A stretch of 64,000 nucleotides of DNA from Prolixibacteraceae bacterium JC049 (GCA_023369685.1 SACZ01000004.1:496001-560000); one strand, 5' to 3'. Counted from the stretch's first letter, positions 15,302-24,703 are shown. Program-made: numbers and translations. Notes: generated from the sequence alone by a model not told the origin.

Positions 15302-16564
15302 ATGAGCACATTATTTATTGAATGTTTTTCCGGACTTAGTGGTGATATGTTTTTGGCAGCCATGATCGACATGGGCGTTCCTGCCGATTACTTGTCGAAT
15401 GAATTGAGTAAGCTACATATCAACGAAGAGTTTCATTTAGATATAAAACAGGCCGATAAAATGGGAATTTTCGGCACACAGGTTCATGTGCATTTACATG
15501 AACACCAACACGGTCATACTCACGATCATCATGACCATGGGCATACACACGAACATGACCACGGACATCATCATAAACATGAGCACCATCATCACCACGA
15601 GCATCGAAACCTGCATTCAATTAGTCATATAATCAATGACAGTTCTCTTTCCGATGAAGTGAAGAAAACGAGTATGGAAATATTCACATTGATTGCCAAG
15701 GCAGAAGCAAAAATTCATGCCAAATCAATTGATGAAGTGCATTTTCATGAAGTAGGCGCTACCGATTCAATCGTAGATATTGTTGGAGCAGCTATCTGCC
15801 TTCATTATCTTCAACCTGAAAAGATTGTTGCTACACCAATTGAATTGGGAGGCGGCTTTGTAAAATGTGCACATGGCTTAATGCCAGTTCCTGCTCCGGC
15901 AACAGCTGAGATTTTGCATGGTTTGCCAACTACCAGGGGAAAAGTACAGTTTGAGACAACTACTCCCACAGGAGCTGCTATTCTTGCCACCATTGTCGAT
16001 GAATATTCAACCTCATTTTCGGCTCCCACAGAGAAAACAGCTTACGGGATTGGGCACCGCGATATGGAAATTCCAAACCTGGTGCGCATGAGTTGGGCTA
16101 AGACCAATGCATCTGTCCAAGCTCACCGTTTGTTACAATGCAACATCGATGATATGTCGGCAGAAACCATTGCTCCTGTTATCGACTTACTATTGGAATC
16201 GGGAGCACAAGATGCGCATTTCACTCCTATTGTTATGAAAAAAGGCAGACCGGCATTAACGCTATCGGTGCTTTGTAATCAAACACAAGAAGAAGCGCTT
16301 AAAATGTTGCTATTTACACACACTACTACGTTAGGAATAAAGTCAATCGTAGTAGATAAAACGGAACTACAACGTACTTTCGAAACCATAGAAACCACAT
16401 ACGGCAAGGTAAATGTAAAGCATGCCTTTTTCAATGGACAATTGGTAAACAGCAAGCCTGAAATGGAAGATTGCAAACGTCTGGCTGAAGCCCATCAAAT
16501 TCCATTGCACCAGATGATCGATTTAATTAAAGTAGCCATTCTTCAAAATAGCGAAGTATCATGA
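15302..16564 (+). CDS. larC: Nickel insertion protein LarC of pincer-cofactor synthesis
   Basis: LarC inserts nickel, in a CTP-dependent reaction, into the pincer nucleotide made by LarB and LarE, giving the cofactor of lactate racemase-type enzymes. The 420-residue protein has the family start FIECFSGLSGDMFLAAMIDMG, the HEVGATDSIVDIVGAA motif, VPAPATAEILHG, TPTGAAIL, and the C-terminal CNIDDMSAETIAPVIDLLLESGAQDAHFTPIVMKKGRPA. Residues ~60-102 form a striking His-rich loop with more than 20 His, suited to nickel capture. In some Lactobacillus species larC is split in two frames; here it is one frame. The stop overlaps the larE start by 4 bases. Confidence 0.96.
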   Translation: MSTLFIECFSGLSGDMFLAAMIDMGVPADYLSNELSKLHINEEFHLDIKQADKMGIFGTQVHVHLHEHQHGHTHDHHDHGHTHEHDHGHHHKHEHHHHHEHRNLHSISHIINDSSLSDEVKKTSMEIFTLIAKAEAKIHAKSIDEVHFHEVGATDSIVDIVGAAICLHYLQPEKIVATPIELGGGFVKCAHGLMPVPAPATAEILHGLPTTRGKVQFETTTPTGAAILATIVDEYSTSFSAPTEKTAYGIGHRDMEIPNLVRMSWAKTNASVQAHRLLQCNIDDMSAETIAPVIDLLLESGAQDAHFTPIVMKKGRPALTLSVLCNQTQEEALKMLLFTHTTTLGIKSIVVDKTELQRTFETIETTYGKVNVKHAFFNGQLVNSKPEMEDCKRLAEAHQIPLHQMIDLIKVAILQNSEVS

Positions 16565-17370
16565 CCACTTTAGTACAAAAAGAACAACAGATTGTTGATT
16601 TACTTCAGCAGTACCAGAAAGTAACCATTGCTTTTTCCGGAGGGACAGATAGCACTTTATTGAGCTATCTTGCACAAAAACATTTGGGTAATAATGCTAT
16701 GGCTATCACCATTTCAACACCTTATGTTCCCCAATGGGAAATTCAAGAGGCACGTGATTTGGCCCAACAAATTGGAATCCAGCACAAAGTCATTCAGCTT
16801 GATATTCCTCATATCATACAAAACAATCCGGCTGATCGCTGCTATCTATGTAAAAAAGAACTTTTCAATCAGATTATCGCTGCGGCAAGGGGCAATCAGT
16901 GCAATACGGTGATGGATGGTTCCAATGCCGACGATACCAGCGATTACCGTCCTGGCATGAAAGCATTGAAGGAGCTAAAAGTGGTTAGTCCGCTATTGTT
17001 GGCCAACATCACCAAAGCAGAGGTGCGTGAACTGTCGAGAAAATACAATCTCCCAACCAGTGAGAAACCGGCTTATGCCTGCCTGCTCACTCGCCTTCCT
17101 TTCGATCAACCCATTTCAATTGAGCGACTGGAAAGTGTAGAGAAAGCGGAAGTTTATCTTCATCAGTTGGGTTATAAAGCTGTTAGGGTTCGTACGCACG
17201 ACAATGTAGCCCGAATTGAATTACCTTTAGAGCAGGTAAAAAGCTTCGTGCAAAACGAAGATATCGGGAAAATATCTCATGCTATCAAAGAGATGGGCTT
17301 TCAGCATGTAACCATCGACTTAGAAGGCTATGCCACAGGAAGTATGAACCGTCAAATTCTTTCGAAATAA
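16561..17370 (+). CDS. larE: Sacrificial sulfur transferase LarE
   Basis: LarE adenylates the two carboxylates of the LarB product and replaces them with thiocarboxylates, in the classic form by giving up the sulfur of its own cysteine. The PP-loop motif is at residues ~22-35 (IAFSGGTDSTLLSYLA), with CYLCKKELF (CxxC) near residue 92, DGSNADD and the conserved EKPAYACLLTRLPF, whose Cys aligns with the sacrificial Cys of the L. plantarum enzyme. Length (269) is typical. Three Cys are visible around the active-site regions, so a cluster-dependent variant cannot be excluded. It is second of the lar-nik operon, 18 bp before larB. Confidence 0.96.
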   Translation: MTTLVQKEQQIVDLLQQYQKVTIAFSGGTDSTLLSYLAQKHLGNNAMAITISTPYVPQWEIQEARDLAQQIGIQHKVIQLDIPHIIQNNPADRCYLCKKELFNQIIAAARGNQCNTVMDGSNADDTSDYRPGMKALKELKVVSPLLLANITKAEVRELSRKYNLPTSEKPAYACLLTRLPFDQPISIERLESVEKAEVYLHQLGYKAVRVRTHDNVARIELPLEQVKSFVQNEDIGKISHAIKEMGFQHVTIDLEGYATGSMNRQILSK

Positions 17371-17388
17371 AAGCTAATATTTTCAACC

Positions 17389-18138
17389 ATGGATGATAAA
17401 TACCTAAAAACACTACTTCAACAAGTTGCTCAAGGCGAGATGAATACCGATGAAGCAATGACCCAATTGCAAAAGTTGCCATTTCAAGATCTAGGACATA
17501 CAAAGGTGGATTTTCACCGAGCATTGCGCAATGGTTTTCCAGAGGTAATTTATGCCGAAGGAAAAAACACCGATCAGGTAGTTGATATTTTCAAAGCCAT
17601 GTATGAAAAACACAATGTGCTAGCCACCCGAGTAACAACAGAGATGGCTGACGCAGTATGTAAACTTTATTCGGATGTGGAATACAACCCTCTGGCTAAA
17701 ACACTTGCATACAAGTTGAATCATGAGTACCATTCCGATCACCATGTAACTATCGTTACTGCCGGAACATCCGATTTACCTGTTGCCGAAGAGGCACGAG
17801 TAACATGCGATATTTTGGGTAACAAAACCAAGCTTATTTCCGATGTTGGAGTAGCAGGTATTCACCGACTTTTCGATCAATTGGACGAAATACGCAAAGC
17901 ATCGGTTATTATTGTTGTGGCAGGAATGGAAGGTGCTCTATCCAGCGTAATTGGCGGTTTGGTTCAGCAGCCTGTGATTGCAGTACCAACAAGCATTGGC
18001 TATGGCGCCAATTTGCAAGGTATATCTGCATTGCTTGGTATGCTCACCTCTTGTGCCAGCGGCATAACTGTTGTAAATATCGATAATGGATTCGGAGCGG
18101 CCTGCGCTGCCCACAAAATAATCAAGCAATTCACCTAA
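17389..18138 (+). CDS. larB: Pyridinium-3,5-biscarboxylic acid mononucleotide synthase LarB
   Basis: LarB carboxylates and hydrolyses nicotinic acid adenine dinucleotide, the first step of nickel-pincer cofactor synthesis. Its C-terminal half resembles PurE, as expected: VTIVTAGTSDLPVAEEARVT, LISDVGVAGIHRLF, VIIVVAGMEGALSSVIGGLVQQPVIAVPTSIGYGANLQG and VNIDNGFGAACAAHKI. The N-terminal half carries HRALRNGFPEVIYAEGKN. The length of 249 is typical. Starts ATG at 17389. It sits third in the operon, 10 bp upstream of the transporter genes. Confidence 0.96.
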   Translation: MDDKYLKTLLQQVAQGEMNTDEAMTQLQKLPFQDLGHTKVDFHRALRNGFPEVIYAEGKNTDQVVDIFKAMYEKHNVLATRVTTEMADAVCKLYSDVEYNPLAKTLAYKLNHEYHSDHHVTIVTAGTSDLPVAEEARVTCDILGNKTKLISDVGVAGIHRLFDQLDEIRKASVIIVVAGMEGALSSVIGGLVQQPVIAVPTSIGYGANLQGISALLGMLTSCASGITVVNIDNGFGAACAAHKIIKQFT

Positions 18139-18148
18139 ACCAATCGTC

Positions 18149-19099
18149 ATGCATATTCCAGAAAATTACATTAGCCCTGAATCGTGTGCTGTTGCCACTG
18201 CAGTAATGGCACCTGTTTGGTATACCGCACTAAAGAAATTACGTAATAACGAGAACAATGAACGCATTCCTCTTTTGGGAATTGGTGCTGCATTCTCGTT
18301 TCTAATCATGATGTTCAACCTTCCTCTTCCCGGAGGTACCACCGGACATGCTGTAGGAAGCACACTCATTGCACTACTACTGGGCCCCTGGAATGCAGTA
18401 ATAGCAGTTAGTGTGGCCTTACTGGTTCAGGCTCTGTTTTTTGGCGATGGTGGGATTCTGGCTTTTCCGGCCAATGCACTCAACCTGGCCTTCATTATGC
18501 CTTTCGTAGGTTACTATTGTTACCAGTTTTTAAATCGAATTAGCTTTTTCCAGAAATACAAGACCGTTGCTGCATTTTTTGCCAGTTATATATCACTCAA
18601 TGTAGCTGCATTGGTTACCGCAACCGAACTGGGAATTCAGCCACTACTATTCACCAATGAGGCAGGTCAACCGTTATATTGCCCTTATTCATGGCAAATT
18701 GCCATTCCCGCCATGGTTATTCCTCACCTTTTGGTTGCCGGAGTAGCCGAAGGATTAATTACATCGGGAGTTCTGAAGTTTATTCATCGTTCTGCTCCTG
18801 AATTATCCATCACCGAAACTCCAAAGAAACTAAAGCCATTATACATCGGACTAATTGTAATTTTATTACTAGTTCCACTTGGTCTTTTGGCCGAAGGCAC
18901 AGCCTGGGGAGAATGGGGAGCCGAAGACCTACAGCAGATGTTAGGTTACGTTCCGCAGCAAATTGAGAAAGGATTTTCGCTTCCAGTCATCTCTCCCGAC
19001 TATACGTTGGAAGGAGTTCACGAGATAGTTGCCTACCTTATTGCGGCAACCGGAGGCGTTGCATTTATCACTATTCTTTTCAAGCTATTTAAACGCTAA
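18149..19099 (+). CDS. ECF nickel/cobalt transporter substrate-binding component, CbiM/NikM type with NikN-like tail
   Basis: The membrane S-component that selects the metal. The protein begins MHIPENYISPE, with the N-terminal Met-His that ligates Ni/Co in NikM/CbiM, then RIPLLGIGAAFSFLIMMFNLPLPGGTTGHAVGS with the second conserved His, and about six further membrane helices. After residue ~230 there is a fused part with one helix, an extracytoplasmic loop (GWGEWGAEDL-like, then SPDYTLEGVHE) and a last helix, corresponding to NikN/NikL. Placed directly after larCEB, it most likely supplies nickel to the pincer pathway. The stop overlaps the next start by one base (TAATG). Confidence 0.92.
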   Translation: MHIPENYISPESCAVATAVMAPVWYTALKKLRNNENNERIPLLGIGAAFSFLIMMFNLPLPGGTTGHAVGSTLIALLLGPWNAVIAVSVALLVQALFFGDGGILAFPANALNLAFIMPFVGYYCYQFLNRISFFQKYKTVAAFFASYISLNVAALVTATELGIQPLLFTNEAGQPLYCPYSWQIAIPAMVIPHLLVAGVAEGLITSGVLKFIHRSAPELSITETPKKLKPLYIGLIVILLLVPLGLLAEGTAWGEWGAEDLQQMLGYVPQQIEKGFSLPVISPDYTLEGVHEIVAYLIAATGGVAFITILFKLFKR

Positions 19100-19887
19100 T
19101 GAGCGATTGGTTATTTCATACCGAAGATTATACTCCGTCGGGCAGTCAACACCGCTACCTGCATAAAAGTAGCTTCCGATTGCTCACTATCCTGGCACGA
19201 TTAAAAGGCGGAGTAATTCAGCCTAAAGGCCTGATTTATCAATTGCATCCCACGGTTAAGTTATTAACTGCTTTGCCATTGATAATTGGTGTTGCTATTT
19301 CTCAATCGGGAATGGCAATAACAGCTGTCTTCACTTTGAAATTTTTAGAATTGAGTTTGCTTCATCACAAGCATGTAAAACGAATCATGACAATTGGCTT
19401 GGTTGCTCTACTATTCGCAACAATGGTTATGCTGCCAGCCATTTTATTCCAGCAAAATCATCAGACATTTCTGTTAATCGGAAAAATTATAACCAGTGTA
19501 ATAATTGTAAATATCCTCTCCTATTCCACCAAATGGAGACAACTAACAGGTGCTTTATCCCGTTTAAGAGTTCCTAACGAGGTTATTTTACTCATAGACA
19601 TTACACTTAAATACATTTTCATTTTAGGCCGAATTGCATTGAATATGTTTTACGCCCTTCAGAAAAAGAATATTGGGATTGATAAAAAACGATACAATTC
19701 TCTGGGCAGCCTTGTTGGCATTCTGTTTATTAAATCGAAACACCATACCGACCAAACATGGCAGGCCATGCAAAAACGAGGTTTCAATGGGATCTATTCT
19801 GTCAGAAACAGAAGAAGAATATCCATCTCCGATACACTTTATCTGCTAATTTGCATTCTATTAATCACAGCACTTTTCACCTTATGA
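19099..19887 (+). CDS. ECF transporter transmembrane (T) component CbiQ/NikQ
   Basis: A 262-residue membrane scaffold linking the substrate component to the ATPase. It begins in the cytoplasm (HRYLHKSSFRLLTILARLKGG), then has about five helices (TVKLLTALPLIIGVAISQSGMAITAVF and on). Near the C-terminus it has the coupling-helix motif of the family, IDITLKYIFILGRIALNMFYALQKKN, and TWQAMQKRGFNG, the equivalent of the Ala-Arg-Gly signature that docks the ATPase. Overlaps with both neighbours show it belongs to the operon. Confidence 0.93.
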   Translation: MSDWLFHTEDYTPSGSQHRYLHKSSFRLLTILARLKGGVIQPKGLIYQLHPTVKLLTALPLIIGVAISQSGMAITAVFTLKFLELSLLHHKHVKRIMTIGLVALLFATMVMLPAILFQQNHQTFLLIGKIITSVIIVNILSYSTKWRQLTGALSRLRVPNEVILLIDITLKYIFILGRIALNMFYALQKKNIGIDKKRYNSLGSLVGILFIKSKHHTDQTWQAMQKRGFNGIYSVRNRRRISISDTLYLLICILLITALFTL

Positions 19888-20618
19888 GCACTTTAATACA
19901 ACTTGAAGATATAAGTTACAGCTACGATAACCACCCTGCATTGTCCGATGTAAACCTTACAATTGAAGCAGGGAAAGCATATGCGCTCATTGGTGAGAAT
20001 GGTTCGGGTAAGTCTACCCTATTGAAAATCATCAACGGATTGCTTTACCCATCATCGGGTACTTATCAATTTATGGGCAATAAAATTACATCAAAAACAT
20101 TGCGACATAAACAAGGAAGCAGGCAATTCCACCAGCGTATTGGATTTGTTTTTCAGAACCCGGAAGTACAGCTCTTCTCTCCTACGGTATACGAGGAGTT
20201 GGCCTTTGCCCCACGCCAGATGCAGCTAGATGAAATAGAGGTAAAACAACGTGTTATGGATTGCCTGAAAATGCTCAATATCGAGCACCTTATTCATCGC
20301 GAGCCCATTTACTTAAGCGATGGAGAAAAGAAACGAGTAGCCATTGCATCGGTTCTTACAGCCAATCCGCAAGTATTAACTTTAGATGAACCATTAAACG
20401 GACTCGACCCCCGAAGCAAACGTTTTCTGCTTCAACTGATGCTAAAACTTAAAGCAGCCGGAAAAACCATTATTTGTAGTACCCACGACCTCAACTACTG
20501 GAAATCACTCTTCGATGTAGCTGTTGTGATGAACGATCAGAAAAAGATTGAAAAGGTTGCTCCATATAATCAGATTATCGAAGATGAAGCCTTTCTAACT
20601 CAAATGAATGTCATGTAA
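19884..20618 (+). CDS. ECF transporter ATP-binding protein CbiO/NikO
   Basis: A 244-residue ABC ATPase powering nickel uptake. Start chosen at 19884, where ATGA overlaps the cbiQ stop and the protein begins MSTLIQLEDISYSYDNHPAL; a longer frame from 19758 only reads through cbiQ. Walker A is GENGSGKST, the Q-loop region reads GFVFQNPEVQLFSPTVYEELAFAPRQ (the ECF-type version), the signature is YLSDGEKKRVAIASVL, Walker B is VLTLDEPLNGLDPRSK and the H-loop is CSTHD. It is the last gene of the larC-larE-larB-transport operon. Confidence 0.96.
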   Translation: MSTLIQLEDISYSYDNHPALSDVNLTIEAGKAYALIGENGSGKSTLLKIINGLLYPSSGTYQFMGNKITSKTLRHKQGSRQFHQRIGFVFQNPEVQLFSPTVYEELAFAPRQMQLDEIEVKQRVMDCLKMLNIEHLIHREPIYLSDGEKKRVAIASVLTANPQVLTLDEPLNGLDPRSKRFLLQLMLKLKAAGKTIICSTHDLNYWKSLFDVAVVMNDQKKIEKVAPYNQIIEDEAFLTQMNVM

Positions 20619-20861
20619 GGCAGGTACTACTCTGTTCTTTGCTTTAACAGACTATCTTTTCCCTAACAAATCAAACAACATTCCATTGTTAGCTGAGATC
20701 TTTCATAAGGTTTTATCTACTTAATCTCAATTATTACAACATCTATATTAACCAATCACACAGCAAAATAAACTACTATCATTTTAGATTTACAGCTAAT
20801 ATCTATATGCTAATTAGAAAAAAATAGGTAGTTTTAAGCAGCATAGACCAACCTAACTAAC

Positions 20862-22472
20862 ATGAGATCTATAAGCCTTGTCTTATTCCTTCTGTTTCTT
20901 TCGTTTAATTTGAGTTTTTCTCAAGAGCACGCATCAACCCATAAGTTAAGAGTTGGTATATACCATAATCCACCTAAAGTTTTTCAAATACCCAATGGCA
21001 AAGCTGATGGTGTTTTCATTGATGTACTGGAAGCAATTGCTCAGAAAGAGAACATTCAGTTGCAATACATACATGGAAAATGGTCTGATTTAATTACACA
21101 ATTAGAGAAAGGTCAAATTGATGTTTTGCCCGATATGGTATTTTCTCCTGAACGAGATTTCATCTTCAATCTGAGCTTACCTGTACTAAGTACATGGCTA
21201 CAAGTATTTACCACCAATAAAACAGCTATTCAAAACATCAACGACCTGCAAAACAAAAGCATAGGTGTTATAACCAACTCCCGACAACAAGAAATTCTGC
21301 AAAATACCTCACTAAAAAAGAATATTAACTGTAGAATCATGGCCTATGATGATTACCACTTGTTAGCTAATGCGCTCAAAGAAGGTGAAATCGATTTAAT
21401 AGCAGCATATCGCTTTTTCTATTTCTCTGAGCTTTGTGAAGATATCATCATACCAACCAGTTTAATACTTGAAGTTAGCGAACTTCATTACGGTTTCTCC
21501 AGACATACTGATCAAAGCCTTAAATATTTAATTGATCAGAATATTTTAGAACTAAAAAATAATCCAAAATCGGCTCTATACGAATCGCTTATAAAATGGT
21601 ATAACCATAAGCACAACGGACTCCCCGATTACCTTATCTGGATTATTGCTATCGGATTAATTGCATTTGTTACAGTTTCCATCTTTGTAATTCTGCTTCG
21701 CAGGCAGGTTGCGAAAAAAACCCAAATTCTGGAGCAAAACTACAAAGAGCTAATAAAGGCAAAAGAAAAGGCCGAAGAGAGTGATCAGTTGAAGATGCTT
21801 TTCCTGCAAAACCTGTCTCATGAAATTAGAACTCCGATGAATAGCATTATGGGATTCATTGAGTTGATTAAAGAGTCGGACATTGATGAGATCAACAAAA
21901 AATATTTCGATATTATCAGCAAGAGTGGAAGTCGTTTATTGGTTACCATAAACAACCTGCTGGAAATTTCTAAAGCAGAGTCCAATCAACTGGAAGCTGT
22001 TCCCACTTCCATCAACTTAAACAACCTTATCAAATCGCAGATCGATTTCTTTTTGCCTCAGATTATAAAAAAGGAACTAACAATAAAGAATACTGAAAAA
22101 CTTCCATCCATACAATCTCAGATAATGGCAGATAAAAACCTGCTGAATGGTATCTTCAATAACCTAATATCCAATGCCATTAAATTTACTCCTGCAGGCA
22201 ACATCGAAGTAGGCTGTTACCTGAAAGACAACGATGTAGTACTATTCGTGAGAGATACTGGCATAGGGATTCCGGCAGACAGGTTCAGTGCTATTTTCGA
22301 ACGATTCGTTTATGCAGATATCACTTTATCCCGATCCAATGAAGGTTTAGGGCTGGGATTGTCAATTGTAAAAGCATATACCAAGTTACTTAACGGAAAA
22401 GTCTGGTTGGAGTCTGAAATTCATAAAGGCAGTACCTTTTTTGTGTCATTCCCCTATCAAGCAGCCAACTAA
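20862..22472 (+). CDS. Histidine kinase with periplasmic solute-binding (SBP_bac_3) sensor
   Basis: A 536-residue membrane kinase. A signal peptide (residues 1-20, NLSFSQ) is followed by a type 3 solute-binding domain (~27-250: LRVGIYHNPPKVFQIPNGKADGVFIDVLEAIAQKE, QIDVLPDMVFSPERDF, ALKEGEIDLIAAYRFF). One membrane helix follows (YLIWIIAIGLIAFVTVSIFVILL, ~256-278), then a coiled coil, the H-box MLFLQNLSHEIRTPMNSIMGF, and ATPase boxes NAIKFTP, VRDTGIGIPADRF and GLGLGLSIVKAYTKLL. The periplasmic domain probably binds an amino acid or other small anion. No response regulator lies nearby. Its stop overlaps the convergent YchJ gene by 4 bases. Confidence 0.93.
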   Translation: MRSISLVLFLLFLSFNLSFSQEHASTHKLRVGIYHNPPKVFQIPNGKADGVFIDVLEAIAQKENIQLQYIHGKWSDLITQLEKGQIDVLPDMVFSPERDFIFNLSLPVLSTWLQVFTTNKTAIQNINDLQNKSIGVITNSRQQEILQNTSLKKNINCRIMAYDDYHLLANALKEGEIDLIAAYRFFYFSELCEDIIIPTSLILEVSELHYGFSRHTDQSLKYLIDQNILELKNNPKSALYESLIKWYNHKHNGLPDYLIWIIAIGLIAFVTVSIFVILLRRQVAKKTQILEQNYKELIKAKEKAEESDQLKMLFLQNLSHEIRTPMNSIMGFIELIKESDIDEINKKYFDIISKSGSRLLVTINNLLEISKAESNQLEAVPTSINLNNLIKSQIDFFLPQIIKKELTIKNTEKLPSIQSQIMADKNLLNGIFNNLISNAIKFTPAGNIEVGCYLKDNDVVLFVRDTGIGIPADRFSAIFERFVYADITLSRSNEGLGLGLSIVKAYTKLLNGKVWLESEIHKGSTFFVSFPYQAAN

Positions 22473-22861
22473 AAGTGCTTCCCCGAAACATATTTCCACT
22501 CTCCGTTTTCTTTTCGGAACAACGATTTTTCATGAACCTGCTCCAAAGCTCCTTGCTCCATAAACAATGCCCGGAACTCTACAAAAGCTGTTTCATCATC
22601 TGCATTCCCCGATTTACTTAGGATAGTTAGTCCCATCCACTGAACCGACTTTGCCCAGGATTCTAGATCTCTTTTATTTACTGTTTTTCGGGTTGAAGAA
22701 TGGTGACTATAAATCAGATAACGCCCATTAGCTTGAGTAAATGCGGTATACCTTGAACGCATCAGCTCTTCTGCCACTACAGCACTGCTTTTTCCATCAA
22801 TAATTGGTTGGCAACATTGGTTCAACTCTTTTCCCGAGCCACAAGCACATTTCATTTGCAT
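22469..22861 (-). CDS. YchJ-like SEC-C zinc-binding protein
   Basis: A protein of about 130 residues of the YchJ family. The start was placed at 22861, so the protein begins MQMKCACGSGKELNQCC, because the zinc-binding CxCxSGxxxxxCC SEC-C motif is normally at the very N-terminus. The frame is open up to an ATG at 22894, and 22855 is also possible. The body is a NTF2-like YchJ middle domain (SSAVVAEELMRSRYTAFTQANGRYLIYSHHSSTRK, WMGLTIL, FVEFRALF) ending KENGEWKYVSGKHF-like. The cellular role is not known. It converges on the histidine kinase. Confidence 0.9.
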   Translation of the reverse strand: MQMKCACGSGKELNQCCQPIIDGKSSAVVAEELMRSRYTAFTQANGRYLIYSHHSSTRKTVNKRDLESWAKSVQWMGLTILSKSGNADDETAFVEFRALFMEQGALEQVHEKSLFRKENGEWKYVSGKHF

Positions 22862-23071
22862 AAGAATTCGTTTTTCGCCACAAAGATACAGCATAACTTC
22901 TCATGTTTTTCAATATTTTCCTACATTTAGGGCTTTGTTTTGGGCTTAGCTAAATTCAAAACAGATACAATGTAGTTTGATTTTACGGTTTGATACTTTT
23001 TCACCATTGCGCACACATATTCAATCAGCCGTATTTTTCAATTTACAAAACACGCAACACACACAAAAGAT

Positions 23072-24703
23072 TTGAAAATGACATCCAAGACTATCCTGGA
23101 GAGGCATCCCATTGTTATATTGGCGTTGCTCACTATTATTATGCTTTTTCCTTACTTTAATTATTGGTCGGTATCAATCATGGAAGCTCGAAACTTCATT
23201 ACCGCCCGTGAAATGTTTCTCGATGACAACTGGCTATTAACCACCATGAATGGAGCCCCTCGTTATGAAAAACCTCCATTTCCCACATGGATGTCAGCGG
23301 TATTCGGATCCATCTTCGGTATAAATAGTACTTTTGCAATGCGTATTCCTACTGCCATAATGCTTTTTCTAGTAGGAGTTTTCACTCATAATTTCACACT
23401 CCGTTTTATCAATAAAGAACACGCATTGATCAATGCACTAATTGCAATTACATCGTTTTATGTAATAGGAATAACAGTAGAAGCACCGTGGGATATCTAC
23501 ACCCATGGATTTATGCTGGCATCCATCTATTTTCTCTATTCGGCATTTAATCAATTCAAAACATCTTATATCATTTATGCCATTTTATTCTGGGCACTTT
23601 CTGTTCTAAGCAAAGGACCTGTTGGTTTATTTGCACTGTTTTTACCATTTAGTATGGCTTACTTCTTTACTTATCGTTTTTCCAAAAAGAAATTGGTACA
23701 GGCATTGCTGGTGCTAGTAGCAGGATCGACATTAGGAGCAATATGGTTCATTTACGTTAGAATGGCCGATCCGGATACTTTCCATGAAATAACCTCTCGC
23801 GAAACCCAAAACTGGTCAAGCTATAATGTAAAACCGTTTTATTACTACTGGAGCTTTTTCATTCAAAGTGGCATGTGGACAATTCCAGCATTTGTGGGAT
23901 TACTTTATCCATATATGAAGTCAAGAGTAGAAAACCTAAAAGCTTACAAACTAACTCTTTTATGGACAATCTTCTCGGTCGTATTGTTATCGTGTATTCC
24001 AGAAAAGAAATCGCGCTATTTAATGCCCGTTTTAATTCCCTTGGCCTTAAACACAGGCTTTTACATTCAATACTTGATTAAGAATTTTAAACCGAAATCA
24101 ACGCTTTTCGATAAAATAATTGTTAACCTTCATTTCGGCATATTTTGTCTTGCCGCTTTGTCATCAACAGTTGGGGGAATTATTCTATACCGAAAACAAC
24201 CGGATTTAAGCTTAACATTGATTATTGTTGGAGTAATGGTATTTACCACAATCGGCGTTGCATTACTTGATTCCATCCGTAAAAGAAATGTAAAGTCGAT
24301 GTTTGTATGCTCAATTCTATTCTATGTTTCTGTTATGTGCTTTTTACCTACCGTATTGGCAGGAAGTTCGAAACAAAAGGATTTTATTCAACATGTTAAT
24401 GCCACCAAAGCCATTAAGGGTAAACCTGAAAAACATGTATTTTTTCTCGACTATATATCTCCGGAATTAATGTGGTACTGCGAACGCATTGTTCCTCAAG
24501 TTGAAATAAAAAACCACACCTATATTCTTCCTGATTTGGAGCAATTCGGTTTATTGGTTGATTTGGAAGAAAACATGAATATGAAAGAGTGGAGTAAGAA
24601 ATACCATATCGAAAAGCAGGAAACTTACGATATTAATATCCCCTCTTCTCATCGTTCAAAACACCGATATTTAACTCATTACTACCTATTCACAAAGAAA
24701 TAA
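23072..24703 (+). CDS. GT39/ArnT-like membrane glycosyltransferase
   Basis: A 543-residue integral membrane protein of the dolichyl-phosphate-mannose-protein/ArnT superfamily. The first loop has the acidic catalytic-type motif (WSVSIMEARNFITAREM) and the following MNGAPRYEKPPFPTWM, both typical of ArnT/PMT proteins that use a polyprenyl-phosphate sugar donor at the periplasmic side. About 11-12 membrane helices are followed by a soluble C-terminus (residues ~440-543). The acceptor (lipid A, protein or glycan) cannot be told from sequence. Alternative ATG two codons downstream. A terminator follows at 24709-24737. Confidence 0.88.
   Translation: MKMTSKTILERHPIVILALLTIIMLFPYFNYWSVSIMEARNFITAREMFLDDNWLLTTMNGAPRYEKPPFPTWMSAVFGSIFGINSTFAMRIPTAIMLFLVGVFTHNFTLRFINKEHALINALIAITSFYVIGITVEAPWDIYTHGFMLASIYFLYSAFNQFKTSYIIYAILFWALSVLSKGPVGLFALFLPFSMAYFFTYRFSKKKLVQALLVLVAGSTLGAIWFIYVRMADPDTFHEITSRETQNWSSYNVKPFYYYWSFFIQSGMWTIPAFVGLLYPYMKSRVENLKAYKLTLLWTIFSVVLLSCIPEKKSRYLMPVLIPLALNTGFYIQYLIKNFKPKSTLFDKIIVNLHFGIFCLAALSSTVGGIILYRKQPDLSLTLIIVGVMVFTTIGVALLDSIRKRNVKSMFVCSILFYVSVMCFLPTVLAGSSKQKDFIQHVNATKAIKGKPEKHVFFLDYISPELMWYCERIVPQVEIKNHTYILPDLEQFGLLVDLEENMNMKEWSKKYHIEKQETYDINIPSSHRSKHRYLTHYYLFTKK

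Noticed and set aside
19758-19883. Extended N-terminus of the CbiO ATPase
   Set aside because: It is an out-of-frame reading of cbiQ; the ATGA overlap at 19884 gives the family N-terminus.
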